A DNA stretch of 64,000 nt from Paraburkholderia eburnea (GTDB taxonomy: Bacteria; Pseudomonadota; Gammaproteobacteria; Burkholderiales; Burkholderiaceae), in assembly GCF_002917095.1 (NCBI RefSeq), contig NZ_PQGA01000003.1, forward strand, positions 434,001 to 498,000. The letters run 5' to 3'. A program made the position numbers and the translations under genes. Position 1 is the first letter of the stretch. Each line of letters opens with the position of its first letter. Positions 40,200 to 49,607 of the stretch are shown piece after piece. The notes beneath the pieces were generated by a model. It searched no databases. It was given only the letters and a program-made list of their open reading frames with translations, and was not told the origin of the DNA.

Positions 40200-41228
40200 T
40201 CAGACGGCGCGACCGCCATCGCGAGTGGCCGCCCTGCCCCGACGCCGCGCCGCCAGCCGCCGTGCGATGCGGGAGAACGCCAGTCCCTGCTGCGCCCAGA
40301 AACCCTCGCCGTAGCGCGCGCCTTCGAGCTGGTCGCGGATGCCCGTCGGCTCGATGTGCCCGTTGAAGGAGGCGCTGCCGAACAGCATGTCCCACCACGG
40401 AAACAGCACGCCGAAGTTGCAGCCGTAAGTCGTGCCTTCGTGGCCGTAGCCGATCGCGTGATGACGGCGGTGAAAGCGCGGACTCACCAGCAGCCGCTCG
40501 CCGAGCCAGCCGAAATGCAGGCGGATATTCGCATGCTGCACGTTCTGCACGAAGTTGGTGAGCGCCACCAGCACGACATACTGCGCGGGCGGCACGCCGA
40601 TCACGAGCGCAATGCCCGCGAACATGCACGACTGCCCCAGCACGTCGAGCAGGTGATTGCGGTTATCGCACCAGAACGACATCTTGCGCTGGCTGTGATG
40701 GACCGCATGCAATTCCCACCAGAGGCCGTAGCGGTGCGAAAGCCGGTGATACCAGTAGCCGAAGAAGTCGAGCACGACCAGGTAGATCGCGAAGGCCACG
40801 AGCGGAACCGTCGTCACGCCGGGCCAGAGATTGTCGATATCGACGCTCATGACGCCGTGCAGGCGCAGCCAGCTCTGCGCGCGGTCGAACGCCGGCTGCA
40901 TGGCGAAGAAAAACAGCAGATTGAGGATGCCCAGGCGCGTCACCCAGGTATAGACGGCATCCACGCCCACGCCCTTGCGGTCGCGCCATTGCTCCGCAGG
41001 CATGAGCGCTTCGAGCGGGCGCAGCAGCGCGTACATCACGACCATTTCCAGCACGCCGACGATCACCCAGTAGAGCGCGTCGAACGTATCTTCGTCGACG
41101 TCCATGAAGCCGGCGTCGAACAGCGCCGGCTGCAGCACGTTCACGTACAGGAGCGTCTGGAGCCACGAGACGAAATCGTCGGCGCCGGCGGCTACCCAAT
41201 GTGCGCAGGAACCGAGGAAGTCGAACAT
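40200..41228 (-). CDS. Sterol desaturase / fatty acid hydroxylase family membrane enzyme
   Basis: 342 residues with several transmembrane helices and the di-iron histidine clusters HRLSHR, HAVHHSQ and RFHRRHHAIGYGHEG. Bacterial members hydroxylate or desaturate lipids such as carotenoids, hopanoids or fatty acids; the substrate here cannot be read from sequence. It lies 31 bp downstream of the beta-propeller gene on the same strand, so the two are likely one operon. The start at 41228 has only a weak ribosome-binding site. Confidence 0.85.
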   Translation of the reverse strand: MFDFLGSCAHWVAAGADDFVSWLQTLLYVNVLQPALFDAGFMDVDEDTFDALYWVIVGVLEMVVMYALLRPLEALMPAEQWRDRKGVGVDAVYTWVTRLGILNLLFFFAMQPAFDRAQSWLRLHGVMSVDIDNLWPGVTTVPLVAFAIYLVVLDFFGYWYHRLSHRYGLWWELHAVHHSQRKMSFWCDNRNHLLDVLGQSCMFAGIALVIGVPPAQYVVLVALTNFVQNVQHANIRLHFGWLGERLLVSPRFHRRHHAIGYGHEGTTYGCNFGVLFPWWDMLFGSASFNGHIEPTGIRDQLEGARYGEGFWAQQGLAFSRIARRLAARRRGRAATRDGGRAV

Positions 41229-41259
41229 GGGCAGCAGCGCTTAAGGTCTTGATGCGCCG

Positions 41260-42300
41260 TTATGCGCCGTTGGGCGACATGACCGGCGCGCGGTCGTAGA
41301 AGTAGATGCCGTGCGGCGAGCGGCCCACCGGAATCGTCTTCACGAGCTTCTTCGTCTGCATGTCGATCAGGCCGATATGCTTCGCGAAGCGGAATGTCAC
41401 CCACAGCCAGCGCTTGTCGGCGGAGAGTTCCATGTCGTCGGGCCCAGGCATCAGGCCGTTGATCTCGCCCACTTTCTCAAGCGACTCCTCGTCGATGATG
41501 CTGATGACGTTCGAGACGCGGCTCGACACCAGCACGTGGCGCCCGTCCACCAGCGAGCGGAAGTTATGCGCCGCCTTGCCCACCTGGATCGTCTTGACGA
41601 TCTTCTGGTTGCGCCAGTCCACCACGGCCACGTAGTCGGCGCCCGTCATGCCGACCAGCAGGTATTTCTCGCCGGGCGTGAGCCACATGCCCGCGGGCGC
41701 GGGGCCGACCTTCATCTTCCAGAGCACTTTCTGCGTGGGCAGATCGACCGCTGCGATCTCGCCCGACACCTGCAGCGAAACGAACACGATATTGCTGTCC
41801 TTCGTGAACGCGAGGTGGCTGGGCATGGCCGACAGCGGCAGGCGTCTGGCGAGCGTGATATTGCCCGCGCCGCCGTAGTGATAGATGTCCAGACGGTCGA
41901 GGCGCAGGCCGGTGGTCACGAACCACTTGTTGTCCGGCGAAAAACCGAGCTGGTACGGATCTTCGATGTTCTCGATCCAGCGCTGCGGCTTGCCCGTTTT
42001 CGGATCGACGAACAGCAGGTTGTTGGACACCGAATTCGCGACGATCAGCGAGCTGTTGTCCGGCGTCGGAAACAGGTGATGCGGCTCCTTGCCCGTGGGC
42101 ACCGTGCCGACGAGTTCATGCGTCTTGTCGTCGATGAGACTGAGCGTGGCCTCGCCCGAATTAAGCACGATGATGTTGTTCGCGTGCGCGAGGCTCGGCA
42201 TCGCCGTGGTGAGCGCGGCGCCGACCAGTGCGGAGCCGGCAAACACAGCGGCCTTTTTCGCAAAGCGTGCGGCGGTACGGCGGAATTCGTTTGTACGCAT
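41260..42300 (-). CDS. YVTN-type beta-propeller protein, exported
   Basis: 346 residues. A Sec or Tat-like signal peptide (FRRTAARFAKKAAVFAGSAL ... SLAHA) is followed by repeated blades such as NIIVLNSGEATLSLIDDKT, VANSVSNNLLFVDPKTGKP and SRVSNVISIIDEESLEKV. The family includes cytochrome cd1-like and surface propellers that often serve as binding scaffolds. No haem-binding motif is present. Partner and ligand are unknown; the desaturase-family gene follows directly. Confidence 0.85.
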   Translation of the reverse strand: MRTNEFRRTAARFAKKAAVFAGSALVGAALTTAMPSLAHANNIIVLNSGEATLSLIDDKTHELVGTVPTGKEPHHLFPTPDNSSLIVANSVSNNLLFVDPKTGKPQRWIENIEDPYQLGFSPDNKWFVTTGLRLDRLDIYHYGGAGNITLARRLPLSAMPSHLAFTKDSNIVFVSLQVSGEIAAVDLPTQKVLWKMKVGPAPAGMWLTPGEKYLLVGMTGADYVAVVDWRNQKIVKTIQVGKAAHNFRSLVDGRHVLVSSRVSNVISIIDEESLEKVGEINGLMPGPDDMELSADKRWLWVTFRFAKHIGLIDMQTKKLVKTIPVGRSPHGIYFYDRAPVMSPNGA

Positions 42301-42380
42301 GAAGTGTCGTTTCCTGGCAGATCTGTGATTGTAGAACGCCTGCCGGTTCGCAAGGTTGACGTAGGGCCACTGAAATGTGA

Positions 42381-42407
42381 AAGGGGCGCAACGCGCGCCC
42401 CTTTTTT
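42381..42407. terminator. Terminator hairpin after hrpA
   Basis: A perfect 9-bp stem AAGGGGCGC/GCGCCCCTT (42381-42389 with 42395-42403). It lies between the end of hrpA and the propeller gene start, both on the minus strand, so it would end the hrpA transcript, though the longer T-run is on the plus side. Confidence 0.6.
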
Positions 42408-42475
42408 CAAATAATTTCGAACCAATGTTATGGCCCGCAATGCAGGCGCTTCATGAGCGCGTCATAAGCACGCCA

Positions 42476-45400
42476 TCAACGCTGCATCGACTCCCAGACC
42501 TTGTAGAGCCGCTTGACCGACACCGGCATCGGCGTGCGCAATTCCTGCGCGAACAGCGAAATGCGCAACTCTTCGAGCAGCCAGCGGAACTCGCTCAGAC
42601 GCGCATCGAACACGCCGCCGCGTTGCGAAAGCGCGCGCTGATACTGCTGCGCGAGCGGCTGGAACTCGGCGGCCTGGCGCGCGTCGCGGGCGGGATCGGC
42701 GCGCAGTTTGTCGATGCGCAGCGCCACGCCCTTCAGATAACGCGGGAAATGCACCAGTTGCGCATACGGCGTCTCCAGAATGAAGCGCTTGCTGATGAGC
42801 GCATCGACCTGCGCCTGCATGTCCGCGGCGGGGGTGCCGAAAGCCTTGGCCTGCACGAGCTTTTTCGCCAGCGACGCGTATTCCGCGAGAATCTGGCCGA
42901 CGAGCCGCGCGATTTCCTGCGCCAGCAGCGAAAGCCGCCCGCGCCCTTCGTCCTTGCGCGCGTGGAAGCTCGCGTCGTCGTCGGGCAGCGGATCCTGCAG
43001 GCAGGCGCGATCGAGCGCGAGTTCGACCAGTTGATCGCGCAATTCTTCCTGGGTGGCGCGCGCCATGAACTGCATCGCCATTTCGCGCAGACCCGGCAGG
43101 TTCTTCTCCAGATAGCGGATCGGCTCGCGCAACTGCAGCGCGAACAGACGCCGCAAGCCTGCGCGATGAATGCGCGCGGCCTCTTCCGGCGAATCGAACA
43201 CCTCGACATCGCAATGCGAGCCGCGATCGACCAGCGCCGGATAGCCGAACAGCGTCTGGCCGCCTCGGCGGATATCCAGCAGCTCGGGCAGCTTGCCGAA
43301 ATTCCACGTCGTGAGGTTTTCGTAGAGCGCGGTGGCGGGCGCGTCGCCGGTCACGGGCGTGTGCGGTGCGCCGGGTTTGTTCGGCGCGCTCTGCGATGGC
43401 GTCGCCGCTTCTGTCGTTGCAGCGACATCGCCCTGCGAACGCGTTTCCAGCGCCGCCAGCGCGGTCGCACTCGCGAGCTTCTGGAACTGCTGCTGCGCCT
43501 GCGCGCCGAGTTCCGAGCGCAGTTGCGCGAGGTTGCGGCCCATCGCGAGCTGGCGACCGTGTTCGTCGATCACCTTGAAATTCATGAACAGATGCGCGGG
43601 CAGCGTCTCCAGCTTGAAGTCCGAGGTCTTCAACTGAAGCTGCTTCTGCTCGCGCACGTCCAGGATCAGCCCTTCGACCAGACCGCCCGCGCCAAAGCGC
43701 TCGCCGCCCACGCGATCGGCGAAACCGGCCGCGTACTCGGGCAGCGGCACGCAATGACGGCGCAGCTTCTGCGGCAGCGATTTCAGGAGCAGTTGCGCCT
43801 TCTCCTTGAGCATGCCCGGCACGAGCCATTCACAGCGGCGCGCATCGACCTGGTTGAGCGCGTAGAGCGGCACCGCGAGCGTCACGCCGTCGCGCGGCGA
43901 ACCCGGCTCGAAGTGATACGTGAGCGCCATCGCCACGCCCGACATCGTCATGCGCCTGGGGAACAGCTCGGTCGTCACGCCCGCCGCCTCGTGACGCATC
44001 AGATCGTCGCGCGAGAGATACAGGAGACGCAGCTTGTCCTCGGAGTCGCCGCTCTTCTTCACCTCGTCGCGATACCAGCGCTCGAACGACGCGCCCGAAT
44101 AAATACCTTCCGGAATCGCCTGATCGTAGAAGCCGAAAATCAGTTCGTCGTCGACCAGCACGTCCTGGCGGCGCGACTTGTGTTCGAGTTGCTCGATATC
44201 GGCGAGCAGCTTGCGGTTGTGCGCGAAGAACGGCAGCTTCGTGTCGAACTCGCCTTCCACCAGCGCGCCGCGAATGAACAACTCGCGCGCGCGCGCCGGG
44301 TCCTGGCGGCCAAACGCGACGCGGCGGCGCTGATACACGGGCAGTCCGTAGAGCACCCCGCGCTCGAACGCGCTGACCTGGGCCGCGCGCTTTTCCCAAT
44401 GCGGCTCCGAAAGCGACGTCTTCAGCAGATGCGCGCCGACTTTTTCGAGCCATTCAGGCTCGATCTTCGCGATACAGCGCGCGTAGAGGCGGCTCGTCTC
44501 CACGAGTTCGGCGGCCACGACCCAGCGCCCCGCCTTCTTCACCAGCGCCGAACCCGGCCACAAATGGAATTTGATACTGCGCGCGCCGAGGAAATGCGGC
44601 TCGTCCTCGGCTTTCAGGCCGATATTGCCGAGCAAACCCGTCAGCAGCGCGTGATGGATCTGCTCATACGTGGCGTCGGATTCGTTGATGCGCCAGCCGT
44701 GCTCGCGCACCACCGTCAGCAATTGCGAATGCACGTCGCGCCATTCGCGCAGACGCAGATGCGAGAGGAAATTCGCGCGGCACGAATCGATCAGTTGCTT
44801 GTTCGACTTCTTGTGCGCGACGGCGTCCTCGAACCACGACCAGATCTTGAGCCACTGCAGGAATTCGGAGCGCTCATCCGCGAAGCGGCGATGCGCCTGG
44901 TCGGCCTGCTCCTGTGCTTCGATCGGCCGGTCGCGCGGGTCCTGCACCGAGAGCGCACTCGCGATCACCAGCACTTCGCGCAACGACTGCTCGTCGCGCG
45001 CGGCCAGAATCATGCGGCCCACGCGCGGATCGAGCGGCAGGCGCGCGAGTTCGCGGCCAAGCTGCGTGAGCGCGTTGTCGTCATCGACGGCGCCCAGTTC
45101 GTTGAGCAACTGATAACCATCGGCGATGGCGCGGCCCGGCGGCGGCTCGATGAACGGGAACGTTTCGATCGCCGTGAGATGCAGCGACTTCATGCGCAGA
45201 ATCACGGCCGCGAGCGACGAACGCAGGATTTCCGGATCGGAGAAACGCGGCCGCGCGACGTAATCGGACTCTTCGTAAAGGCGGATACAGATGCCGTCCG
45301 CGACGCGCCCGCAGCGGCCCGCGCGCTGGTTCGCGGCGGCCTGCGAGATCGATTCGATCTGCAGTTGCTCGACCTTGTTGCGGTACGAATAGCGCTTCAC

Positions 45401-47167
45401 GCGCGCCAGTCCCGTGTCCACCACGTAGCGGATGCCCGGCACGGTCAGCGAGGTTTCGGCCACGTTGGTCGCAAGCACGATGCGGCGCGCGTTCGACGAC
45501 TTGAAGACGCGCTCCTGTTCCTGCGCGGAAAGGCGCGCGAACAGCGGCAGGATTTCCGTGTGCGGCGGATGGTGCTTCCTCAGCGCCTCGGCGGCGTCGC
45601 GAATCTCGCGCTCGCCGGGCAGGAACACCAGCACGTCGCCGGAGCCTTCGCGGCACAACTCGTCCACGGCGTCGACGATCGCCTCCATCAGGTCGCGGTC
45701 CGTATCGCGTTGCGACTTTTTGCTCTCGCGCGGCGCCGTGCTCTGCGCATTCTTCACCGCCGGGCTGTCTTCCTGCACCGGCCGATAACGCACTTCCACC
45801 GGATACAGACGCCCGCTCACTTCGATCACGGGCGCGGGCTTTTCGTCGCTGCCGAAGTGGCGCGCGAAACGGTCGGCGTCGATGGTCGCGGACGTGACGA
45901 TCAGCTTCAGATCGGGCCGGCGCGGCAGGATCTCTTTCAGATAGCCGAGCAGGAAGTCGATGTTGAGGCTGCGCTCGTGCGCCTCGTCGATGATGATCGT
46001 GTCGTAGGCCTTGAGCAGCGGATCGGTCTGCGTTTCGGCGAGCAGAATGCCGTCCGTCATCAGCTTGACCGAGGCGCCCGCGGCGAGATTGTCGGTAAAG
46101 CGCACCTTGTAGCCGACCACTTCGCCGAACGGCGTGCCGAGTTCTTCGGCGATGCGCCGCCCCGTCGCGGAGGCCGCGATCCGGCGCGGCTGCGTGTGGC
46201 CGATCAGGCCGCTGCCGCCCGCGCCGAGCCCGCGCCCGAGCGAGAGCGCGATCTTCGGCAACTGCGTGGTCTTGCCCGAGCCGGTTTCGCCGCTGACGAT
46301 CACGACCTGGTTGTTGGCGATCGCGCGCGCGATTTCCTCGCGGCGGCCGGAGACCGGCAGCGCTTCGGGGAAGGTGATCGGCGGGATCGGATTCGGCGTG
46401 ACCGGCGCGCGCGGAGCACGCGGGGCGCGGGCTTCGCGCGGTTCGCGGGGTTCACGTTCTGGACGCGGCGCGCGCTGCTGCGGTTGTGACTCGCGATTGG
46501 CTTCGGCGGCGGCTTTTTCTGCGCGCGGCGGACGATCGGATTGCGGCTTCGCCGGACGCGGCGCGTTGGGGCGCGGTGGCTTCGGTTGTTGCTGCCCTTG
46601 CTTCGCTTGCTTCGCTTGCTGTTGCGGCTGTTGCGGCTGTTGCGCGCGCGGCTGCACATTGCGCGCCGGCTGTTGCTGCGCACCGGCTTCCCGCGGCTTC
46701 TGACGTTGCCTGGGCGATTGTTGCGCTTCGCGCGGCGCGGCGGTTTGCGCGGCGGCGGCCGGCGCGTTCGCGCGCTCATTACCTTCAGCACGGACTTCGC
46801 TCACGCGTCGCTCATCGCGCGTTTTGCCCTGCGCATGCGGCGCGGGTTTCGCTGCGGCTTGCGCTTGCTCGCCCTGTTCCGCGCGCGCAACGCTTTGCGG
46901 CGCTTGCGGCGGCTGCGTTTGCGCCGGCTTCTGCGGGTTCACCGGCGCGGCCTGCGCCGGCGTGGCCGCACGCTTGTCCTGCACGCGCGCGCCGCCGAGC
47001 GCACTGCCCTTCATCAGCGCGGCCAGCCGGTCCGTCGATGCGAGATTCTGCCCATCGCCATATTTTTGCGACGCGCGCTTTTCCTGCGCGCCGCCGTGCG
47101 CCGCGTCTTTCCCGGCGGGGGTGTTGCTGCCCTGCGCCGAGGCAGGTCTTTTGGGTACATTCGACAT
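42476..47167 (-). CDS. hrpA: ATP-dependent RNA helicase HrpA, with a very long N-terminal extension
   Basis: 1563 residues; E. coli HrpA is about 1300. The first ~270 residues are a Gln/Pro/Ala/Arg-rich low-complexity tail. The DEAH helicase core follows: Walker A GETGSGKTTQLPK (about 294), DEAH in IIDEAHERSLNIDF, and QRAGRCGR for motif VI. The HA2, OB and DUF3418 C-terminal regions complete the family. HrpA unwinds RNA in mRNA processing and ribosome rescue. It starts 23 bp from argA, back to back, with no Shine-Dalgarno. Confidence 0.94.
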   Translation of the reverse strand: MSNVPKRPASAQGSNTPAGKDAAHGGAQEKRASQKYGDGQNLASTDRLAALMKGSALGGARVQDKRAATPAQAAPVNPQKPAQTQPPQAPQSVARAEQGEQAQAAAKPAPHAQGKTRDERRVSEVRAEGNERANAPAAAAQTAAPREAQQSPRQRQKPREAGAQQQPARNVQPRAQQPQQPQQQAKQAKQGQQQPKPPRPNAPRPAKPQSDRPPRAEKAAAEANRESQPQQRAPRPEREPREPREARAPRAPRAPVTPNPIPPITFPEALPVSGRREEIARAIANNQVVIVSGETGSGKTTQLPKIALSLGRGLGAGGSGLIGHTQPRRIAASATGRRIAEELGTPFGEVVGYKVRFTDNLAAGASVKLMTDGILLAETQTDPLLKAYDTIIIDEAHERSLNIDFLLGYLKEILPRRPDLKLIVTSATIDADRFARHFGSDEKPAPVIEVSGRLYPVEVRYRPVQEDSPAVKNAQSTAPRESKKSQRDTDRDLMEAIVDAVDELCREGSGDVLVFLPGEREIRDAAEALRKHHPPHTEILPLFARLSAQEQERVFKSSNARRIVLATNVAETSLTVPGIRYVVDTGLARVKRYSYRNKVEQLQIESISQAAANQRAGRCGRVADGICIRLYEESDYVARPRFSDPEILRSSLAAVILRMKSLHLTAIETFPFIEPPPGRAIADGYQLLNELGAVDDDNALTQLGRELARLPLDPRVGRMILAARDEQSLREVLVIASALSVQDPRDRPIEAQEQADQAHRRFADERSEFLQWLKIWSWFEDAVAHKKSNKQLIDSCRANFLSHLRLREWRDVHSQLLTVVREHGWRINESDATYEQIHHALLTGLLGNIGLKAEDEPHFLGARSIKFHLWPGSALVKKAGRWVVAAELVETSRLYARCIAKIEPEWLEKVGAHLLKTSLSEPHWEKRAAQVSAFERGVLYGLPVYQRRRVAFGRQDPARARELFIRGALVEGEFDTKLPFFAHNRKLLADIEQLEHKSRRQDVLVDDELIFGFYDQAIPEGIYSGASFERWYRDEVKKSGDSEDKLRLLYLSRDDLMRHEAAGVTTELFPRRMTMSGVAMALTYHFEPGSPRDGVTLAVPLYALNQVDARRCEWLVPGMLKEKAQLLLKSLPQKLRRHCVPLPEYAAGFADRVGGERFGAGGLVEGLILDVREQKQLQLKTSDFKLETLPAHLFMNFKVIDEHGRQLAMGRNLAQLRSELGAQAQQQFQKLASATALAALETRSQGDVAATTEAATPSQSAPNKPGAPHTPVTGDAPATALYENLTTWNFGKLPELLDIRRGGQTLFGYPALVDRGSHCDVEVFDSPEEAARIHRAGLRRLFALQLREPIRYLEKNLPGLREMAMQFMARATQEELRDQLVELALDRACLQDPLPDDDASFHARKDEGRGRLSLLAQEIARLVGQILAEYASLAKKLVQAKAFGTPAADMQAQVDALISKRFILETPYAQLVHFPRYLKGVALRIDKLRADPARDARQAAEFQPLAQQYQRALSQRGGVFDARLSEFRWLLEELRISLFAQELRTPMPVSVKRLYKVWESMQR

Positions 47168-47175
47168 GGGGGCGC

Positions 47176-47183
47176 ATTATAAT
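47176..47183. promoter_or_regulatory. Shared palindromic -10 box of hrpA and argA
   Basis: ATTATAAT is self-complementary, giving TATAAT on both strands (plus 47178-47183, minus 47181-47176). It lies 7 nt before the argA ATG and 8 nt before the hrpA ATG, the distance from a -10 box to a transcription start. TTTGGG stands 16 bp upstream of the minus-strand box as a weak -35; the plus-strand -35 is poor. Confidence 0.6.
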
Positions 47184-47190
47184 CCCGGGC

Positions 47191-48594
47191 ATGAATTCCC
47201 AAACCGACCTCGTCCCCGCCACCGCGAATGCGCCGGCTTCCGCCGCCGCCGCGGAATCCGCTTCTGAGCAAGCTGCCCAGCAGGCCGCGCAGCACGCGCA
47301 ATTCGTCGACTGGATGCGATCGGTCGCGCCCTACATCCACGCATTTCAGGGCAAGACTTTCGTCGTCGGTTTCGGCGGCGAGGTGGTGCACCAGAATCTG
47401 CTCAACGCGCTCGTCGCCGACATCGCGCTCCTGCAGGCGATGGGCATCCAGATCGTGCTGGTGCACGGTTCGCGGCCGCAGGTCGAAGAACAGATGAGCC
47501 TGCACGGCGTCGAGTCCGAGTTCTCGCACGGCATGCGCATCACCAATGCCCGCGCGCTCGAATCCGCCAAGGAAGCCGCCGGCGAAGTGCGTCTGGACAT
47601 CGAGGCCGCGATCAGCCAGGGTCTGCCGAACACGCCGATGGCGCACGCGCACATCAGCGTCGTGTCCGGCAACTTCGTGACGGCGCGCCCGGTCGGCATT
47701 CTCGACGGCGTGGACTTCCAGCACACGGGCGTCGTGCGCAAGATCGACGCCGATTCGATCCGTCACTCGCTCGCGAGCCGCAAGCTCGTGCTGCTTTCGC
47801 CGCTCGGCTTCTCGCCCACGGGCGAAGCGTTCAATCTGTCGATGGAAGATGTGGCGTCGGCCGCCGCCATCGCGCTGCGCGCCGACAAGATCGTGTTCCT
47901 CACGGAAACGCAGGGTCTGATCGGCGAGGAAGGCGAGCTGATCCGCGAAATGTCGCTCGACGACGCCTACAGGCTGCAGGAAAGCGGCACGGTGCTGGGC
48001 GACGCCGGCTTCTATCTGAAGCACTCGATCCGCGCCTGCCGTGGCGGCGTGGGCCGCGCGCACATCATTCCTTATGTGCTCGACGGCGGCCTGCTGCTCG
48101 AACTGTTCCTGCACGACGGCGTGGGCACCATGATCTCGTACGAGAACCTGGAAAGCCTGCGCGAAGCCACGCCCGACGACGTCGGCGGCATTCTGACGCT
48201 GATCGAGCCGCTCGAAACGGACGGCACGCTGGTGCGGCGCGGACGCCACCAGATCGAGCGCGACATCGACCATTTCTCGGTGATCGAGCACGATGGCGTG
48301 CTGTTCGGCTGCGCGGCGCTATACGCGTATCCGCAGGAGCGCATCGGCGAAATGGCCTGTCTCACGGTGTCGCCCGAGGCGCAAGGCTCCGGCGACGGCG
48401 AGCGCCTGCTGCGCCGTATCGAGCAGCGCGCCCGCGCGCGCGGCCTCACGCGCATCTTCGTGCTCACCACGCGTACCGAACACTGGTTCCTCAAGCGCGG
48501 CTTCGTCAAGGCCACGGTCGACGACCTGCCCGAAGACCGCCGCCGCCTCTATAACTGGCAGCGCAAATCGCTCGTGCTGATGAAACAGCTCTAA
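47191..48594 (+). CDS. argA: N-acetylglutamate synthase
   Basis: 467 residues from the ATG at 47191 (MNSQTDLVPATANAP); the frame upstream overlaps hrpA antisense and is not used. An amino-acid-kinase domain (about 50-300; VVGFGGEVVHQNLL, IQIVLVHGSRPQVEEQM) is joined to a GNAT acetyltransferase domain (about 320-460; CLTVSPEAQGSGDGERLL). It catalyses the first step of arginine biosynthesis and is normally inhibited by arginine. It has no ribosome-binding site, consistent with a leaderless mRNA. Confidence 0.95.
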   Translation: MNSQTDLVPATANAPASAAAAESASEQAAQQAAQHAQFVDWMRSVAPYIHAFQGKTFVVGFGGEVVHQNLLNALVADIALLQAMGIQIVLVHGSRPQVEEQMSLHGVESEFSHGMRITNARALESAKEAAGEVRLDIEAAISQGLPNTPMAHAHISVVSGNFVTARPVGILDGVDFQHTGVVRKIDADSIRHSLASRKLVLLSPLGFSPTGEAFNLSMEDVASAAAIALRADKIVFLTETQGLIGEEGELIREMSLDDAYRLQESGTVLGDAGFYLKHSIRACRGGVGRAHIIPYVLDGGLLLELFLHDGVGTMISYENLESLREATPDDVGGILTLIEPLETDGTLVRRGRHQIERDIDHFSVIEHDGVLFGCAALYAYPQERIGEMACLTVSPEAQGSGDGERLLRRIEQRARARGLTRIFVLTTRTEHWFLKRGFVKATVDDLPEDRRRLYNWQRKSLVLMKQL

Positions 48595-48687
48595 GCGCAG
48601 CGCTCCACCCACAAGATCCTATAACCCCCTTTATGGGACCGCAGTAAGCGCCAAAGCGCTAACTGCGGCCGACAGGAGAAGCACAGC

Positions 48688-48963
48688 ATGGCCCGTATGA
48701 TCCAATGCGCGAAGCTCGGCAAGGAAGCCGAAGGTCTCGATTTCCCGCCGCTGCCGGGCGAACTCGGCAAGCGCATCTATGAAAGCGTTTCGAAGGAAGC
48801 CTGGCAAGGCTGGCTCAAGCAGCAGACCATGCTGATCAACGAGAACCGCCTGAACATGGCCGACCCGCGCGCGCGCCAGTACCTGATGAAGCAGACCGAA
48901 AAGTACTTCTTCGGTGACGGCGCCGATCAGGCGTCGGGCTTCGTGCCGCCGACCCAGGCCTAA
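48688..48963 (+). CDS. yggX: Probable Fe(2+)-trafficking protein YggX
   Basis: 91 residues, full family length. The start [21 protein letters not shown] with a single early cysteine and the [17 protein letters not shown] region are diagnostic. GACAGGAG precedes the ATG. YggX protects Fe-S proteins from oxidation and handles labile iron. It lies about 90 bp after argA on the same strand and ends in a clear terminator. Confidence 0.95.
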   Translation: MARMIQCAKLGKEAEGLDFPPLPGELGKRIYESVSKEAWQGWLKQQTMLINENRLNMADPRARQYLMKQTEKYFFGDGADQASGFVPPTQA

Positions 48964-49026
48964 GCTTCCCCGAAAGCCGTGCTTCGCGATCCGTCCCCAA
49001 CTGGATCGCAGCCCGCAAAACCTTGC

Positions 49027-49057
49027 AAAAACCGCGCCGTCGAGCGCGGTTTTTTTA
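49027..49057 (+). terminator. Terminator of yggX
   Basis: Stem AAAACCGCGC/GCGCGGTTTT with a 6-base loop followed by T7 in total on the plus strand. Confidence 0.85.
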
Positions 49058-49165
49058 TGCGCTTCATGCGGATTCCTGGCCCGCGCAAGGTCCGCCCGAA
49101 TCGCCGCAATCCCCCATCCCACAAGGCCTGAGGCGGGGCCGTAAGAACCCCGCCTACAGCGCGGT

Positions 49166-49195
49166 TTGCACGATCTTCAGTCATCGTGCTATCAT
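49166..49195 (+). promoter_or_regulatory. Promoter of the proP leader or of a small RNA
   Basis: TTGCAC (49166-49171) and TATCAT (49190-49195) with an 18-bp spacer. The predicted start is near 49202, over 400 nt upstream of the likely proP start codon. Confidence 0.5.
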
Positions 49196-49201
49196 GTCGC
49201 T

Positions 49202-49312
49202 TCTTTCAACAGGCATTAGCCATCAATTGCATTCAGGCCGGCACCCAAAACCGCCTTCCGTCTGAGTGTTTTCATACAAAAAGAACGATCCGCCAAACGG
49301 ACATTCTTTTTC
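49202..49312 (+). ncRNA. Candidate small RNA or attenuated proP leader
   Basis: A ~110-nt interval between the promoter and a hairpin at 49278-49311 (A5GAA paired with TTCTTTTT, then TCCG/CGGA, 5-base loop) that ends in a T-run. No gene is inside it. It could be an independent sRNA or a prematurely ended leader of proP. The evidence is only promoter plus terminator-like hairpin. Confidence 0.3.
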
Positions 49313-49607
49313 GTTTCAGCGACGCTTCACCGGGCACCCTCGTGCTGGTCCAGCGTCACATGTGCCCTGCCCCCCAACAAGGCCACGCAGGCGCAACGCA
49401 TACGCACAATTCGATCGAGTGTCGTTTCGCGACATTCAGCATGCCTCTCGCGCGCCGACTGCACAGCAGACGGACCGGGCGTCCCCTTTTGCGGCGTTCA
49501 TGCGCGACCGGCAGCCCGACCTCGCAGCCGACATCGGCCGCTATCGCGAAACGGCACTCTCCGGCAACCGTGGCGAGCTCTCATGGAGTTCGTCGCCGTC
49601 ATTGGAG

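Larger units (their letters stand above)
48964..49607. other. Gene-free region between yggX and proP
   Basis: About 640 bp. It contains the yggX terminator, a promoter at 49166-49195 and a T-tailed hairpin at 49278-49312, each annotated separately. The open frames here differ in frame, lack ribosome-binding sites and show no similarity. The last ~300 bp could in principle encode an extended N-terminus of the ProP-type protein, but it looks like random translation. Confidence 0.55.

Noticed and set aside
42377..46489. A 1370-codon open frame on the plus strand
   Set aside because: Antisense to hrpA; it has no ribosome-binding site and no family-like motifs, while the minus frame is a complete helicase.
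49266..49607. A 114-residue N-terminal extension of the ProP-type transporter
   Set aside because: The translation looks random and the transporter fold starts after it; the true start remains uncertain but not this far upstream.
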